The notes beneath the pieces were generated by a model. The model did not search any database. It saw only the letters and a list, made by a program, of their open reading frames with translations, and was not told the origin of the DNA. This document shows, one piece after another, positions 27,245 to 35,860 of a DNA stretch of 64,000 nt (the stretch's first letter is position 1; every line of letters starts with the position of its first letter). The position numbers and the translations under genes are program-made. Origin of the DNA: Taibaiella koreensis (GTDB lineage Bacteria; Bacteroidota; Bacteroidia; Chitinophagales; Chitinophagaceae); the NCBI RefSeq assembly GCF_003545715.1, contig NZ_QVNU01000010.1:99982-163981 (forward strand), in the 5' to 3' direction.

Positions 27245-27546
27245 GCCTTCAAACCGTCTTCGCTTTATAGCTTCCCCTTTTTTGAAGCATAATAATATGC
27301 ATATAATATTACTTTTTTTAAAAAAATGAATGTACCAGAACATACAGTATGTTTTTTGTTGCAAAGCACATAACAGCCTATTTTAATTGTTTTAGCTCAC
27401 ATAAAAGGGTGATTTTTTGATATAAAGGGACAGGATGCGTATAAATAATGATTAAAAAAAGAATAAAATAGTACTTTCGTTCGGTTGCGTTGTCTTTATG
27501 CCAAATGTTACAATAACCGGTTATTTATGAGCTAAAAAAATACAAA
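27245..27546. other. AT-rich spacer between susD copies
   Basis: 302 bases with no gene. It probably carries the promoter of copy 2; TAGTACTTTCG near 27470-27480 is only a loose -7 match. Confidence 0.35.
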
Positions 27547-29097
27547 ATGATAATGAATTCGCACAAAAAGTTGGTTTTGGCCATATCGGTACTTACATCT
27601 CTGAGTATGGTCTCCTGTAAAAAATCCTTCCTGGAACGAAAGCCTACGGATCAGGCTGTTACGGAAGATGTTTTCAATACGATTGAAGGCGCCCAGGCTG
27701 CCGTGCAGGGTATGAACCGCCTGGTTTACCGGATCGGCGACGAGACCAACAGTTTCGCGTTCCTTTCCCAGTGCCTCACCTACGACCTGATGGGGGAGGA
27801 CATGCCTGTTAATAGTTACGGGTCTAACTGGTTTATTCAAGAATACCGCTATACAGCAGCACGTGCCGCCGTTGATAATGGGTTGTATGCCTGGGGCTAC
27901 TATTACCAGTTCATCAATAACGCCAACTTTATCATTGCCAATGTAGATAACGTAGTTAGCGATCAAGGCGCAAAAGATATGGTCAAGGCGCAGGCGCTGG
28001 CTTACCGCGCCTGGGCATATTTCAACCTGTGCCGCCTGTATCAGCATACCTATAAGGCTACCGTTACCGGAAGCGGTACCAAATGGCCGGGACCGGTAAC
28101 CAAAGCTCCGGCAGTACCTTTATACACGGCGCCCACGCAGACGCCCGCTCCCAGAGCTTCAATGGAGACGGTATACAAGCAGATCACCGACGATCTTACA
28201 GCGGCGATCGCACTGTTTGATGGCTCCGGTATAAGCCGTAGCACCAAATCGGAGATCAATGGTAATGTGGCCAAGGGTATCTATGCCCGCGTTGCACTTG
28301 AAATGCAGGATTGGGACAAAGCGGCTACTTATGCCCGGCAAGCGCGTAACGGATACAATTATATGACTGCTGCCGATATTGGTGCCGGGTTCAACTCCGT
28401 CGGTAATGCAGAATGGATATGGGGCGCTGCCATGAACCAGGAGCAGAGCGCACCCTGGTATTCCTTCCTGGCGCAAATGGACCAGGACAATGGCATGCAC
28501 AGCGCCCGCCAACAGAAGATGGTCAACAGGCAGCTGTTCAACAAATACCTGGATACTACCCGGGATGCCCGTAAGGTATGGTGGACCAAAGCCGGAGATC
28601 CTGCTGCAGGCTATGTGCCTTACTCCCAGCGCAAGTTCAGAGCGGTTACTAAAGGCGGTTATGTAGGCGACTATCCCTTGATGCGTGCCAGCGAAATGGC
28701 GCTGACGGAGGCAGAGGCGTTGGCCCAGCAAAACAAAGTAGCTGAAGCGGCTGCCGTATTTAATGAATTTGTGCAAACCAGGAGACCCACTTACAATGCG
28801 CCCACCAATAGCTCCGATACCCTCATCAAGGAGATCTGGATCCAGCGCCGTATCGAGCTCTGGGGCGAAGGTTTCCGTTTCTTCGATATCAAGCGCCAAC
28901 AAGCCACCTTTACAGCGGTGAAACTGGCTCCTAACCAAATTGGATTGGTACGGACCGTTACGCAGGGGCATATTGTGAGTATCTTAGGATCAGCCAGCAT
29001 GAACTTCGGGCAATACTCTCCTGCGTTCCTCTGGCGTATTCCCGGCGGCGAGTTCCTGGCCAACAAGACCCTGGGTACGGCAGACCAGAATCCTTAA
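27547..29097 (+). CDS. SusD/RagB-family outer-membrane lipoprotein (copy 2)
   Basis: 516 residues from the ATG at 27547 (a second ATG two codons on is equally possible). Lipobox SMVSC, then the same KKSFLERKPTDQ as copy 1. By eye the two proteins are alike through most of their length, with differences concentrated in the signal peptide, around residues 70-100 and near the end. All SusD signatures are present, including AYRAWAYFNLCRLYQ and IWIQRRIELWGEGFRFFDIK. It is a recent tandem duplicate that includes the downstream terminator. Likely surface substrate-binding lipoprotein; its SusC partner must be elsewhere. Confidence 0.93.
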   Translation: MIMNSHKKLVLAISVLTSLSMVSCKKSFLERKPTDQAVTEDVFNTIEGAQAAVQGMNRLVYRIGDETNSFAFLSQCLTYDLMGEDMPVNSYGSNWFIQEYRYTAARAAVDNGLYAWGYYYQFINNANFIIANVDNVVSDQGAKDMVKAQALAYRAWAYFNLCRLYQHTYKATVTGSGTKWPGPVTKAPAVPLYTAPTQTPAPRASMETVYKQITDDLTAAIALFDGSGISRSTKSEINGNVAKGIYARVALEMQDWDKAATYARQARNGYNYMTAADIGAGFNSVGNAEWIWGAAMNQEQSAPWYSFLAQMDQDNGMHSARQQKMVNRQLFNKYLDTTRDARKVWWTKAGDPAAGYVPYSQRKFRAVTKGGYVGDYPLMRASEMALTEAEALAQQNKVAEAAAVFNEFVQTRRPTYNAPTNSSDTLIKEIWIQRRIELWGEGFRFFDIKRQQATFTAVKLAPNQIGLVRTVTQGHIVSILGSASMNFGQYSPAFLWRIPGGEFLANKTLGTADQNP

Positions 29098-29152
29098 CCT
29101 GATATTTTTTACAGACAACCCGTCTGATCAAGTGTTTTTTTTATTGTGATTT

Positions 29153-29180
29153 CGCCCTGTGTGTCTACACGGGGCTTTTT
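29153..29180 (+). terminator. rho-independent terminator (duplicated)
   Basis: Same GCCCTGTGTG/ACACGGGGC hairpin and flank as at 27213, showing that the duplication took in the terminator. Confidence 0.85.
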
Positions 29181-29306
29181 CATGCCTTCATCGTGCCGGC
29201 GCTGAACCACCGGGCGCTTTTATTTGTCTTATATCAATTGCAGGCCTGCGTCCCTGGGTGCGAACCCGAGTGCGGGTTATTTCTTATCTAAACTAAAAGA
29301 AATTAA

Positions 29307-29669
29307 ATGATGACTGTAGAACAAATTGCCACACGACTGGCAGATTATTGCCGCAACGATGAGTTTAGCCTAGCGCAGCAGGAATTATATGCCGATGACG
29401 CCGTAAGCATAGAGGCGCATGCTACCCCGGCCTTTGATAAAGAGACCAGGGGAAAAGAAGCGTTGAAAGAAAAGGACCGGAAATTCAGCGCGATGGTAGA
29501 AGAATGGTATGGTAGCACAGTGTCGGCACCGGTCGTTGCAGGCAACACCTTTGCCTTCGCGCTTACCATGGACCTCAAAATGAAGGGCCGTGACCGTGAA
29601 ACGATGACCGAGCTCTGCGTGTACCAGGTGAAGGATGGTAAGATTATATCGGAGCAGTTTTTTGTGTAG
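29307..29669 (+). CDS. SnoaL-like / NTF2-fold protein
   Basis: 120 residues, right for a single NTF2-like domain. MTVEQIATRLADYCRNDEFS forms the first helix, ELYADDAVSIEA the usual loop and strand, GKEALKEKDRKF the second helix, and ELCVYQVKDGKIISEQFFV the last strands. Proteins of this kind are small cytoplasmic enzymes or binding proteins; no catalytic residue can be assigned. The start is ATG ATG; either Met could be used. It stands alone after the susD pair. Confidence 0.8.
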   Translation: MMTVEQIATRLADYCRNDEFSLAQQELYADDAVSIEAHATPAFDKETRGKEALKEKDRKFSAMVEEWYGSTVSAPVVAGNTFAFALTMDLKMKGRDRETMTELCVYQVKDGKIISEQFFV

Positions 29670-29748
29670 CCGTTAAACAGGATGAGGGGATTTCCTGGCC
29701 GATGTTTTGAAATTGAGCCTGGAAATCCTTAATTTTTGTCCTGCTAAC

Positions 29749-30390
29749 ATGAAAAAGAGAAAAGATGCCCGGGATATAATAACCATTTCCCGCTTGCTTG
29801 AGGAATCGGCGCATACCATAATCGAAAATATCCAGGAGGAAAGCCTGGCCGTTTATTGCTTTTTGAGAAATCAGTTTGAGGCAACCGATGTTGTTTCAAA
29901 CTATCTTTTTCAATTCCTGTACCGTAGCTTTTTCAGATTAGATAATGCCGGGCTGACAAGAGAAATGAAGGCGGAATATTTCAGGATTCTCGCTGATTTC
30001 AAAACCAATCAAAATTTCGATCTCGTAAAAGCGGTAAAGCATCTTTGGAGCTTTCCGGCATTAAGCGGTAAAAACACGTTGCAATTTTCATTTTGTACGA
30101 AAATGGCCAATATGCTTGACGAGCAGCATCCCATCTATGATGACAAGGTTGTTTCTGTTTTTGGGTTAAAGCAACCTTATGCTACACTTGATTTTAACGA
30201 GAAGCTGCAGACCTATTTAGCGCAGTTGTCCATTATTCGCGATGGTTATAAAAGTATTGTCGATAAAGAGCTACTTCCAAAGCTCTTGGAATCCTTTGAT
30301 AACAGGTTCGATTCTTATCCTGTGACGACCTTTAAGAAACTTGATTTTATCTTCTGGTCTGCAGGTAAAACGGGAAAATTCGGCCATTAG
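29749..30390 (+). CDS. hypothetical helical protein
   Basis: 213 residues from the ATG at 29749; an upstream TTG at 29707 would overlap the spacer and lacks support. The N-terminus is basic (MKKRKDARDIITISRLLEES). The sequence is mostly predicted alpha-helix, rich in Phe/Tyr/Lys, with no signal peptide or membrane segment. I do not recognise the family. It lies 79 bases after the SnoaL gene and 139 bases before the peptidase gene on the same strand. Confidence 0.65.
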   Translation: MKKRKDARDIITISRLLEESAHTIIENIQEESLAVYCFLRNQFEATDVVSNYLFQFLYRSFFRLDNAGLTREMKAEYFRILADFKTNQNFDLVKAVKHLWSFPALSGKNTLQFSFCTKMANMLDEQHPIYDDKVVSVFGLKQPYATLDFNEKLQTYLAQLSIIRDGYKSIVDKELLPKLLESFDNRFDSYPVTTFKKLDFIFWSAGKTGKFGH

Positions 30391-30529
30391 TTTAACCATT
30401 GCTTTTTATACCTGTTTATCTTCCCTATAGTGTTTGGAAAGCAATTTTAGCTGCTGCTTTTGTGCCGGTAAGCAAATTCATTCGTGCATTTTTTCTATTT
30501 TAGCCGCCGCAACATTTACCGAACACATA

Positions 30530-32080
30530 ATGATCCAAAAATACCTGCTGCTGGGCTGCCTGCTGGCGCCTGCTTTCGTTTCGAAAGCGCAAGTCGATAC
30601 CAATATCATTAAAAACATACAAAATGAAGCCGCTAATCATTCCCAAATGGAAATGCTGGCCCAACAGTTGATGGACGATATCGGCCCGCGCCTGATCGGC
30701 AGTCCGCAATTGCTCAAAGCCAACGACTGGTTGCTGAAGACTTATAAGAGCTGGGGTATCGATGCCCACAATGAGAAGTATGGTACCTGGCCGGGCTGGG
30801 AACGCGGCCAGACCAATATCGTGATGACCGCACCGCGTACCGATCAGCTGGATGGCATACAGCTGGCCTGGTCGCCCGAGACCCCCAAAGGTAAGCCGGT
30901 AGAAGGCGATGTGATCCTGCTGCCTATGCTAAAAGATTCGATGGCGCTGCAGGCCTGGCTACCCATGGCCAAAGGCAAGATCGTGCTGATAGCGCAGCAG
31001 CAGGTATCGGGCCGGCCCGAATCAAGCTGGAAGGAGTATGCGCTGGAGGCCGACTATAAACATTATCTGGAGCAGAAAGAGAAGGCGCTTAATGCCTGGT
31101 CTGACGGATTGAAAGCTATGGGTACCAATACCAATAAGATACAGACCCAGCTGGAAGCTGCCGGGGCAGCAGCGCTGGTTTCCTCTTACTGGACCGGCGG
31201 CTGGTCGAGCAATCGCATCTTTGGCACCAAAACCAAAAAGATCCCGCATGTAGATGTACGTATGGAGGACTACCAGATGCTTTGCCGGTTTGTACAAAGA
31301 GGCATTACGCCCCGCCTGCAGATCGCCACGACATCGAAGCACCTGGGCCCCATGCCCGCGCAGAATACCCTGGCCGAGATTAAAAGCAAGGTGAACCCGG
31401 AGCAGTACGTGATGCTCTCGGCCCACTTCGATAGCTGGGATGGCGGCACCGGTGCTACCGACAATGGTACCGGCTCTATATTGATGATGGAAGTAATGCG
31501 CATTCTGAAAAAATATTATCCCAATCCCAAGCGCAGCATTATCGTTGGGCATTGGGGTAGCGAAGAGCAGGGACTTAATGGTTCCAAAGCCTTTGCCGCT
31601 GATCATAAAGATTTCCTGCCCAAAATATCGGTGCTCTTCAACCAGGACAATGGTACCGGCCGCATCAGCAAGCTGAGCGGCCTGGGCTTTCTCGATGCCT
31701 ACGATTATTTCCGGCGCTGGTTCGGCTACCTGCCCGAAGAAAACCGGAAGGCTATCGAGACTACTTTTCCCGGCGATCCCGGCGGCCGTGGCGGTTCCGA
31801 CTATGCCGCCTTTATTCCTTACGATGTGCCTGCTTTTTTCCTGCTGAGCAACAATTGGGACTATGGTATGTACACCTGGCATACTACCCTCGATACCTAC
31901 GACAAGATCGTATGGGAAGAGATGAGGCGCAATGCTGTGACCATGGCGACCCTGGTATACCTGGCCTGCGAAGAGCCTGAGGTTTTCAGCCGTCGTAAAG
32001 CCGAGCTGCCCCTCGAAAAAGGCGAACGCATGAAATGGCCCCAGCCCCAGGACGCCAACAGGACGGGGCAGGGGTACTAG
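30530..32080 (+). CDS. secreted M28-family zinc aminopeptidase
   Basis: 516 residues from the ATG at 30530, fixed by the signal peptide MIQKYLLLGCLLAPAFVSKA. The N-terminal part has MLAQQLMDDIGPRLIGSPQL, typical of these enzymes. Zinc ligands and catalytic residues of M28: HFDSWDGGTGATDNG (His299, Asp301, bridging Asp in TDNG), catalytic and ligand Glu in WGSEEQGLNGS, Asp in NQDNGTGR and the late His in TWHTTLDTYDKI. It removes N-terminal residues from peptides in the periplasm or outside the cell. It stands alone. The long frame on the other strand is a shadow. Confidence 0.9.
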   Translation: MIQKYLLLGCLLAPAFVSKAQVDTNIIKNIQNEAANHSQMEMLAQQLMDDIGPRLIGSPQLLKANDWLLKTYKSWGIDAHNEKYGTWPGWERGQTNIVMTAPRTDQLDGIQLAWSPETPKGKPVEGDVILLPMLKDSMALQAWLPMAKGKIVLIAQQQVSGRPESSWKEYALEADYKHYLEQKEKALNAWSDGLKAMGTNTNKIQTQLEAAGAAALVSSYWTGGWSSNRIFGTKTKKIPHVDVRMEDYQMLCRFVQRGITPRLQIATTSKHLGPMPAQNTLAEIKSKVNPEQYVMLSAHFDSWDGGTGATDNGTGSILMMEVMRILKKYYPNPKRSIIVGHWGSEEQGLNGSKAFAADHKDFLPKISVLFNQDNGTGRISKLSGLGFLDAYDYFRRWFGYLPEENRKAIETTFPGDPGGRGGSDYAAFIPYDVPAFFLLSNNWDYGMYTWHTTLDTYDKIVWEEMRRNAVTMATLVYLACEEPEVFSRRKAELPLEKGERMKWPQPQDANRTGQGY

Positions 32081-32128
32081 CATAGATCGTAGGACTATAA
32101 GGCTTAATGCTGGCACATTTTCACCGCA

Positions 32129-32446
32129 ATGATTCCATATATGAAAGCGCAATCGGTCACCCTTAATGTAAGCTATGATGCACCTCCCGTAACCTGGCAA
32201 AAGCTGTCATTGGTGTATAGCCGGCTGGAAGGTTGGCTGGAGGGATATGAATCGCCTTCCTGGTTTGGGGTCGACGAAAACGAAAAGCATGTATGGGCTT
32301 CTGTAGAGCCGGGAGGACTACTTTTTTGCGGACTTATGGCCGATGAGGAATGGGAACAATGGGTACGGCAATTGACAGAAATGGCCACCCATGCTTTAGG
32401 CTATAAAGTATTTAATATCGAAGATATGCCCGATGGCAGAGACTAA
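32129..32446 (+). CDS. small hypothetical protein
   Basis: 105 residues, no signal peptide. It is rich in Trp and acidic residues (RLEGWLEGYESPSWFGVDEN, EEWEQWVRQLTEMATHALGY), a compact soluble alpha/beta protein. I do not recognise it; the look is that of small Bacteroidota cytoplasmic or immunity-like proteins. A second Met at codon 5 could be the start. It precedes the palindrome/minisatellite region by a few bases. Confidence 0.6.
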   Translation: MIPYMKAQSVTLNVSYDAPPVTWQKLSLVYSRLEGWLEGYESPSWFGVDENEKHVWASVEPGGLLFCGLMADEEWEQWVRQLTEMATHALGYKVFNIEDMPDGRD

Positions 32447-32452
32447 CTGCTG

Positions 32453-32471
32453 TAAGGGTTCGAAACCCTTA
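32453..32471. repeat. palindrome flanking the minisatellite, left copy
   Basis: TAAGGGTT-CGA-AACCCTTA, followed by TAGCGGTTGCTTATCCGCTG. It is related to the longer palindrome at 32862, whose downstream flank (TTACTCATTCGCTGC) also matches. It could double as terminator of the gene ending at 32446. Confidence 0.6.
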
Positions 32472-32549
32472 TAGCGGTTGCTTATCCGCTGCAGCCGGTC
32501 TGAACGCGATAGCGGTCTGAACGGAGGAGGTAATAACCATCTGAATATT

Positions 32550-32759
32550 TTCGGATCGTATTCAGAAATGTTGAGGCCTTATTTTGAGATTTCAGGAAGC
32601 TGTTTTAAAATTTTAAGACCTTATTCTGAAATTTTTGAGACCTGTTCTGAAATTTTGTGTGCCTACTCTGAAATTATTGAAACCTGTTCTGAAATTTTGG
32701 GTGCCTATTCTGAAATTTTGGGTGCCTATTCTGAAATTTTGGTAGCTTATATGCAAATC
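32550..32759. repeat. 21-bp tandem repeat (ten degenerate units)
   Basis: Ten consecutive 21-base units; units 8 and 9 are identical and most end in TCTGAAATT. The commonest unit is TTGGGTGCCTATTCTGAAAT plus T. Because 21 is a multiple of three, both strands stay open and read heptapeptide repeats (AYSEILG on plus, QNFRIGT on minus). I do not call either a gene: neither frame has a domain outside the repeat. Confidence 0.85.
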
Positions 32760-32800
32760 ATAGAAGCCCATTCGAAAAAACAGGTAAGGTATTTGATAAT

Positions 32801-32821
32801 TCTGACTATCCGGATATAGGA
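32801..32821. repeat. dispersed palindromic repeat, copy 2
   Basis: Identical over 21 bases to 22967-22987 (TCTGACTATCCGGATATAGG plus A). Confidence 0.6.
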
Positions 32822-32861
32822 GACGAAGCCGGTACTTGAGCTTGTCGCCAGCCGGAGACAA

Positions 32862-32890
32862 CGCTATAAGGGTTCAAAACCCTTATAGCG
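32862..32890. repeat. palindrome flanking the minisatellite, right copy
   Basis: CGCTATAAGGGTT-CAA-AACCCTTATAGCG, 13 perfect base pairs, 391 bases from the left copy. The 160 bases to the next start show no gene. Confidence 0.7.
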
Positions 32891-33050
32891 TTACTCATTC
32901 GCTGCGATCGCCGTTATACACTTGTCTTGCTTCCTGCGCATCCGAAGCGCTTTTGTTTTTCTGCTGTTTTTCTGCTGTTGGTATCCTTTTCCGCTCCGGT
33001 TCCACACGGAAAGCTTATTTTGAGTGTTAGGTTTAAAATACTGCCGGCCC

Positions 33051-34031
33051 ATGTTACGTTTGTTACTATTGCTATATTGTAGTTGCCTCCCGTTCCTGTC
33101 TGTAGCCCAATACTTGGAACCTAACGAAAGTATTTATGATCTGCAAGACTATCAATACAAGTACTATTCTACACTCCGGAATAAGCTGATCGACACAGTT
33201 GATGACCGATACACATTGAGGATGATCGCCAAGCCGTCGTTCACGCCGGAGTACCTGTTTCAGGTCAGGAAGAAAGATTCAGGCTATCTGGTTACGTATA
33301 AAGTCACTACCGAAAATATCTGGTACGCCAGGCATCGGGATAAAGTTGGCATCAACGTAAAAAGTGGTACGCTTTCTTCCGACGATTTCGAACTGCTGCG
33401 GCAGCTTTACCGATCTGTTATCGATAAAGTAAATTATCCGGTTAATGCAACGTCCATTTACGATGGTGTGGCTTATCTCTTCTCGATCAAAGACCGGGAT
33501 GGAAGAGCGAGCGGCTACACCGTTTCTCCTTACGATACGACGCTTAATGCCATGATTGCGCTGACGGAATCGCTGATCGGGCAAATGAAGCCCCGGTTGT
33601 CGCGGATATCTTTTAGCGACCAGCAAAAGGCCCAAATCCAGCAGCTGATCGCGCAATGTAATTATATTCTCGTTCCGGACGACTACAAGCTACTTTATGA
33701 GATACATAAGCAGATTGCAGAGCACAAAAATGGTTATCTGAATACATTGACCGGTGAAGAGAAGGTGCTGCTAGAACGACCACTAAGAGAGCTCCAGATC
33801 GAATTGAACAGGCTATTGCTCTATGGGAAATTCGATATATCGGGTATTATTGAACTGGTCAAGAATGCAGGCGACGAGTTTGCAAATCAGCTGGATTTTA
33901 AATTCCTTTCCTTTTCAAAAAATGAAAAGGAATACCAGAATATAGAGTCACGGATCGCTCATATTAAAGAAGACAATCTCTTCACTTTCCTGATACACGA
34001 AATCGAAAAACACCGCGAAGGCATAAGGTAA
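33051..34031 (+). CDS. secreted hypothetical protein
   Basis: 326 residues from the ATG at 33051, chosen because MLRLLLLLYCSCLPFLSVAQ is a clean signal peptide. The mature part is charged and mostly helical after residue ~190 (QKAQIQQLIAQCNYIL, LRELQIELNRLLLYGKFDI), with a beta-rich N-terminal half. No lipobox, membrane helix or T9SS tail, so probably periplasmic. Family not recognised. It converges with the DUF4386 gene at 34110. Confidence 0.7.
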   Translation: MLRLLLLLYCSCLPFLSVAQYLEPNESIYDLQDYQYKYYSTLRNKLIDTVDDRYTLRMIAKPSFTPEYLFQVRKKDSGYLVTYKVTTENIWYARHRDKVGINVKSGTLSSDDFELLRQLYRSVIDKVNYPVNATSIYDGVAYLFSIKDRDGRASGYTVSPYDTTLNAMIALTESLIGQMKPRLSRISFSDQQKAQIQQLIAQCNYILVPDDYKLLYEIHKQIAEHKNGYLNTLTGEEKVLLERPLRELQIELNRLLLYGKFDISGIIELVKNAGDEFANQLDFKFLSFSKNEKEYQNIESRIAHIKEDNLFTFLIHEIEKHREGIR

Positions 34032-34109
34032 CTTGTGCCTTTGTTGTACCCTGTTAAATCCTGGCAAACCTGTGGTCTCTCTTCCCGGGCGGTATACCGG
34101 CAGAGAGTG

Positions 34110-34847
34110 CTACCGTGTTACATCATTCTTCTCCGCCTTCCTCCTCACACCAAAGATGAGGAGCCACAGGCAGGTGCCCATTTCTCCTGCGGTGGCAGGC
34201 AATGTGATATAGGACGAAAAGGAATAGCGGCCGAAATGCGGCACGACCGTATCACCCAGGACGCGGATGATATACCCCAGGCCGCCCAACAGTAGCAATA
34301 CGGCAAGCACTTTGGGCAGCATTCCCGACCGGTATATTAAAAGACCGAGCGGCAATAGCCAGAGCCCCCAGAATATCCCTGCGATCCGGATGCCGGAATC
34401 GTACTGCTCCAGTTGGAACATTACCTGCGATGACAGCTGTACCAGATCATAAGCTTTCAGGTAGCCTGCATGCCCGGTCAGGGAAAGCACGGCAAACTTA
34501 TGCTCCAGGTTGTACAGCGATATGGGCACGCTCACTATGGCCAATACGGCAATGAGTCGGGCATAGGATATGTTTACCGGTCGCAACAACTGGTAAAGCG
34601 CCAGGGGCAGCAGCAGGAAAGCAATATAGCAAAGCATGCTGCTGGCAATGCCCAGGCGGAACAACTGCCTGGCAGATGCTATATTCCGGAAGGTAAGTCC
34701 GGCATCGTCCCAGGCGATCAGCTTCGAGGGAATGTAGGCCAGGCTAAACATACCGGTCAGTATAACGACCAGGTAAAGAAAGCCGGCCAGCGGTGGTGTT
34801 TGGTGTTCCCATTTTATTCCTGTTTGGGTTATGTATCGCAGGCACAT
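34110..34847 (-). CDS. DUF4386-type integral membrane protein
   Basis: 245 residues with about six hydrophobic segments (FLYLVVILTGMFSLAYIPS, SMLCYIAFLLLPLALYQLL, LIAVLAIVSVPISLY, GIFWGLWLLPLGLLIYRSG, VLAVLLLLGGLGYIIRV, TCLWLLIFGV). The motif GLWLLPLGLLIYRSG followed by LPKVLAVLLLLGGLGY is characteristic of the DUF4386 family of inner-membrane proteins, whose function is unknown. The length fits the family. A single-gene unit on the minus strand. Confidence 0.82.
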   Translation of the reverse strand: MCLRYITQTGIKWEHQTPPLAGFLYLVVILTGMFSLAYIPSKLIAWDDAGLTFRNIASARQLFRLGIASSMLCYIAFLLLPLALYQLLRPVNISYARLIAVLAIVSVPISLYNLEHKFAVLSLTGHAGYLKAYDLVQLSSQVMFQLEQYDSGIRIAGIFWGLWLLPLGLLIYRSGMLPKVLAVLLLLGGLGYIIRVLGDTVVPHFGRYSFSSYITLPATAGEMGTCLWLLIFGVRRKAEKNDVTR

Positions 34848-35013
34848 CGAAATGGTTACATCCTTTGCTGAAATTGGTGCTGCCAGGATACAGGTAGTGT
34901 GGCCTTCCCGGGAAACAGGTAATTTACGGCGGTTAACCTATTGGTAATGCTATGAAAGGGAGGTGGAGTATCGGATCCATTATTTTTGGCCCTATACTTA
35001 AACACGAACACTT

Positions 35014-35400
35014 ATGAAGAAAGCTATCTTTATCAGCACCCTTTGCCTGGGCCTTCTGACAGCCGGCTCCGTCGCCTACGCCGCATTGCCCGCCATTGCC
35101 GGTCATGTCGCTGCCGCCAACACAGTTATGCTGACCGTCGAAATGCAATTGGTCGATCACTATGGTAACCCGGTGCACACTTCGGGTGTATATGGCTACT
35201 GGGCTCAGAATGTGCAGACCGGCGACATGTATGAAACGGACAGCCATACACCCGACCTGTTCCTGGGCTTGCCGGCGGGTACTTATACCTTTGGCACGCT
35301 GAGCAATCCCTGGTGTGGTGGCAATCAGGTTGAAGTTACCCTCGATGAATCGATGCAGGGCGATCCGGTATTCGTTCAGCTCGTATTCTGGGAAGAATAG
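35014..35400 (+). CDS. small secreted protein
   Basis: 128 residues. Signal peptide MKKAIFISTLCLGLLTAGSV with cleavage near AYA. The mature part is beta-rich with GLPAGTYTFGTLSNPWCGGN, which recalls a carboxypeptidase-regulatory/CnaB-like domain, and an acidic end. No T9SS tail or lipobox. Periplasmic or secreted; family not recognised. It converges with the GG-leader peptide gene at 35492, with a shared terminator between them. Confidence 0.7.
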   Translation: MKKAIFISTLCLGLLTAGSVAYAALPAIAGHVAAANTVMLTVEMQLVDHYGNPVHTSGVYGYWAQNVQTGDMYETDSHTPDLFLGLPAGTYTFGTLSNPWCGGNQVEVTLDESMQGDPVFVQLVFWEE

Positions 35401-35442
35401 ACGTATATAGCTACTATGCCGTATTATAATGGCATAGCCTTA

Positions 35443-35482
35443 AAACAAAAGCGGCACGCCATGTGCCGCTTTTGTTTCTTTT
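35443..35482. terminator. bidirectional terminator
   Basis: AAACAAAAGCGGCA pairs with TGCCGCTTTTGTTT around a short loop, with T-runs on either strand. It lies between convergent stops at 35400 (+) and 35492 (-). Confidence 0.9.
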
Positions 35483-35491
35483 AAAGCCTGC

Positions 35492-35740
35492 TTAGCCAAT
35501 GCACCGGAGCTCGGTAAGCTGAGCGCAATTGACTTTGGTCTTTACAGGAGCGCAGTTCGGGCTATGGGTGATAATGCAGGTGAACGCGCCACAGCTGGCC
35601 ATGCAGGTTTCCTGCACCGTACGTACGCAAAAGTTTTCGCCGCGGGTCTCTGCTCCGCCTTTGGTGGTGTCGGTACCCGTCAGTAGCGTGATCTTCTTTT
35701 TGTTTAAACGCAATTTGCCCTGTTGGTTTTGCTTCTTCAT
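35492..35740 (-). CDS. GG-leader Cys-rich peptide, class I lanthipeptide-like precursor
   Basis: 82 residues from the ATG at 35738-35740; the frame continues upstream to 35821 but that part has no leader character. The leader is MKKQNQQGKLRLNKKKITLL and ends TTKGG (GG at residues 28-29). The core has seven Cys (NFCVRT, ETCMASCGAFTCI, PNCAPVK, VNCAQ, LRCIG) with many Thr/Ser. It is the fifth and most distant member, about 27 kb from the others. No modifying or transport gene is adjacent. Confidence 0.7.
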   Translation of the reverse strand: MKKQNQQGKLRLNKKKITLLTGTDTTKGGAETRGENFCVRTVQETCMASCGAFTCIITHSPNCAPVKTKVNCAQLTELRCIG

Positions 35741-35860
35741 AAAAAACGCAATTTGTTTGGTGAACCTTGAAGGTATACCGGATAGCCGGGATAGGAAATA
35801 CCCGGAAGCCGGTATTTGCAAACCGTGCTTTCCGGTTTCTTTACCTTAGTAACGGCCTGC

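Noticed and set aside
31022..32200. 392-codon frame antisense to the M28 peptidase gene
   Set aside because: The plus strand encodes a complete M28 enzyme with all motifs; the minus frame has no family or start context and follows from the codon bias of the real gene.
32550..32759. CRISPR array
   Set aside because: The units are directly adjacent, degenerate and have no spacers.
32478..32861. Heptad-repeat proteins on both strands of the minisatellite
   Set aside because: Open frames follow automatically from a 21-base unit; no domain or start signal supports translation.
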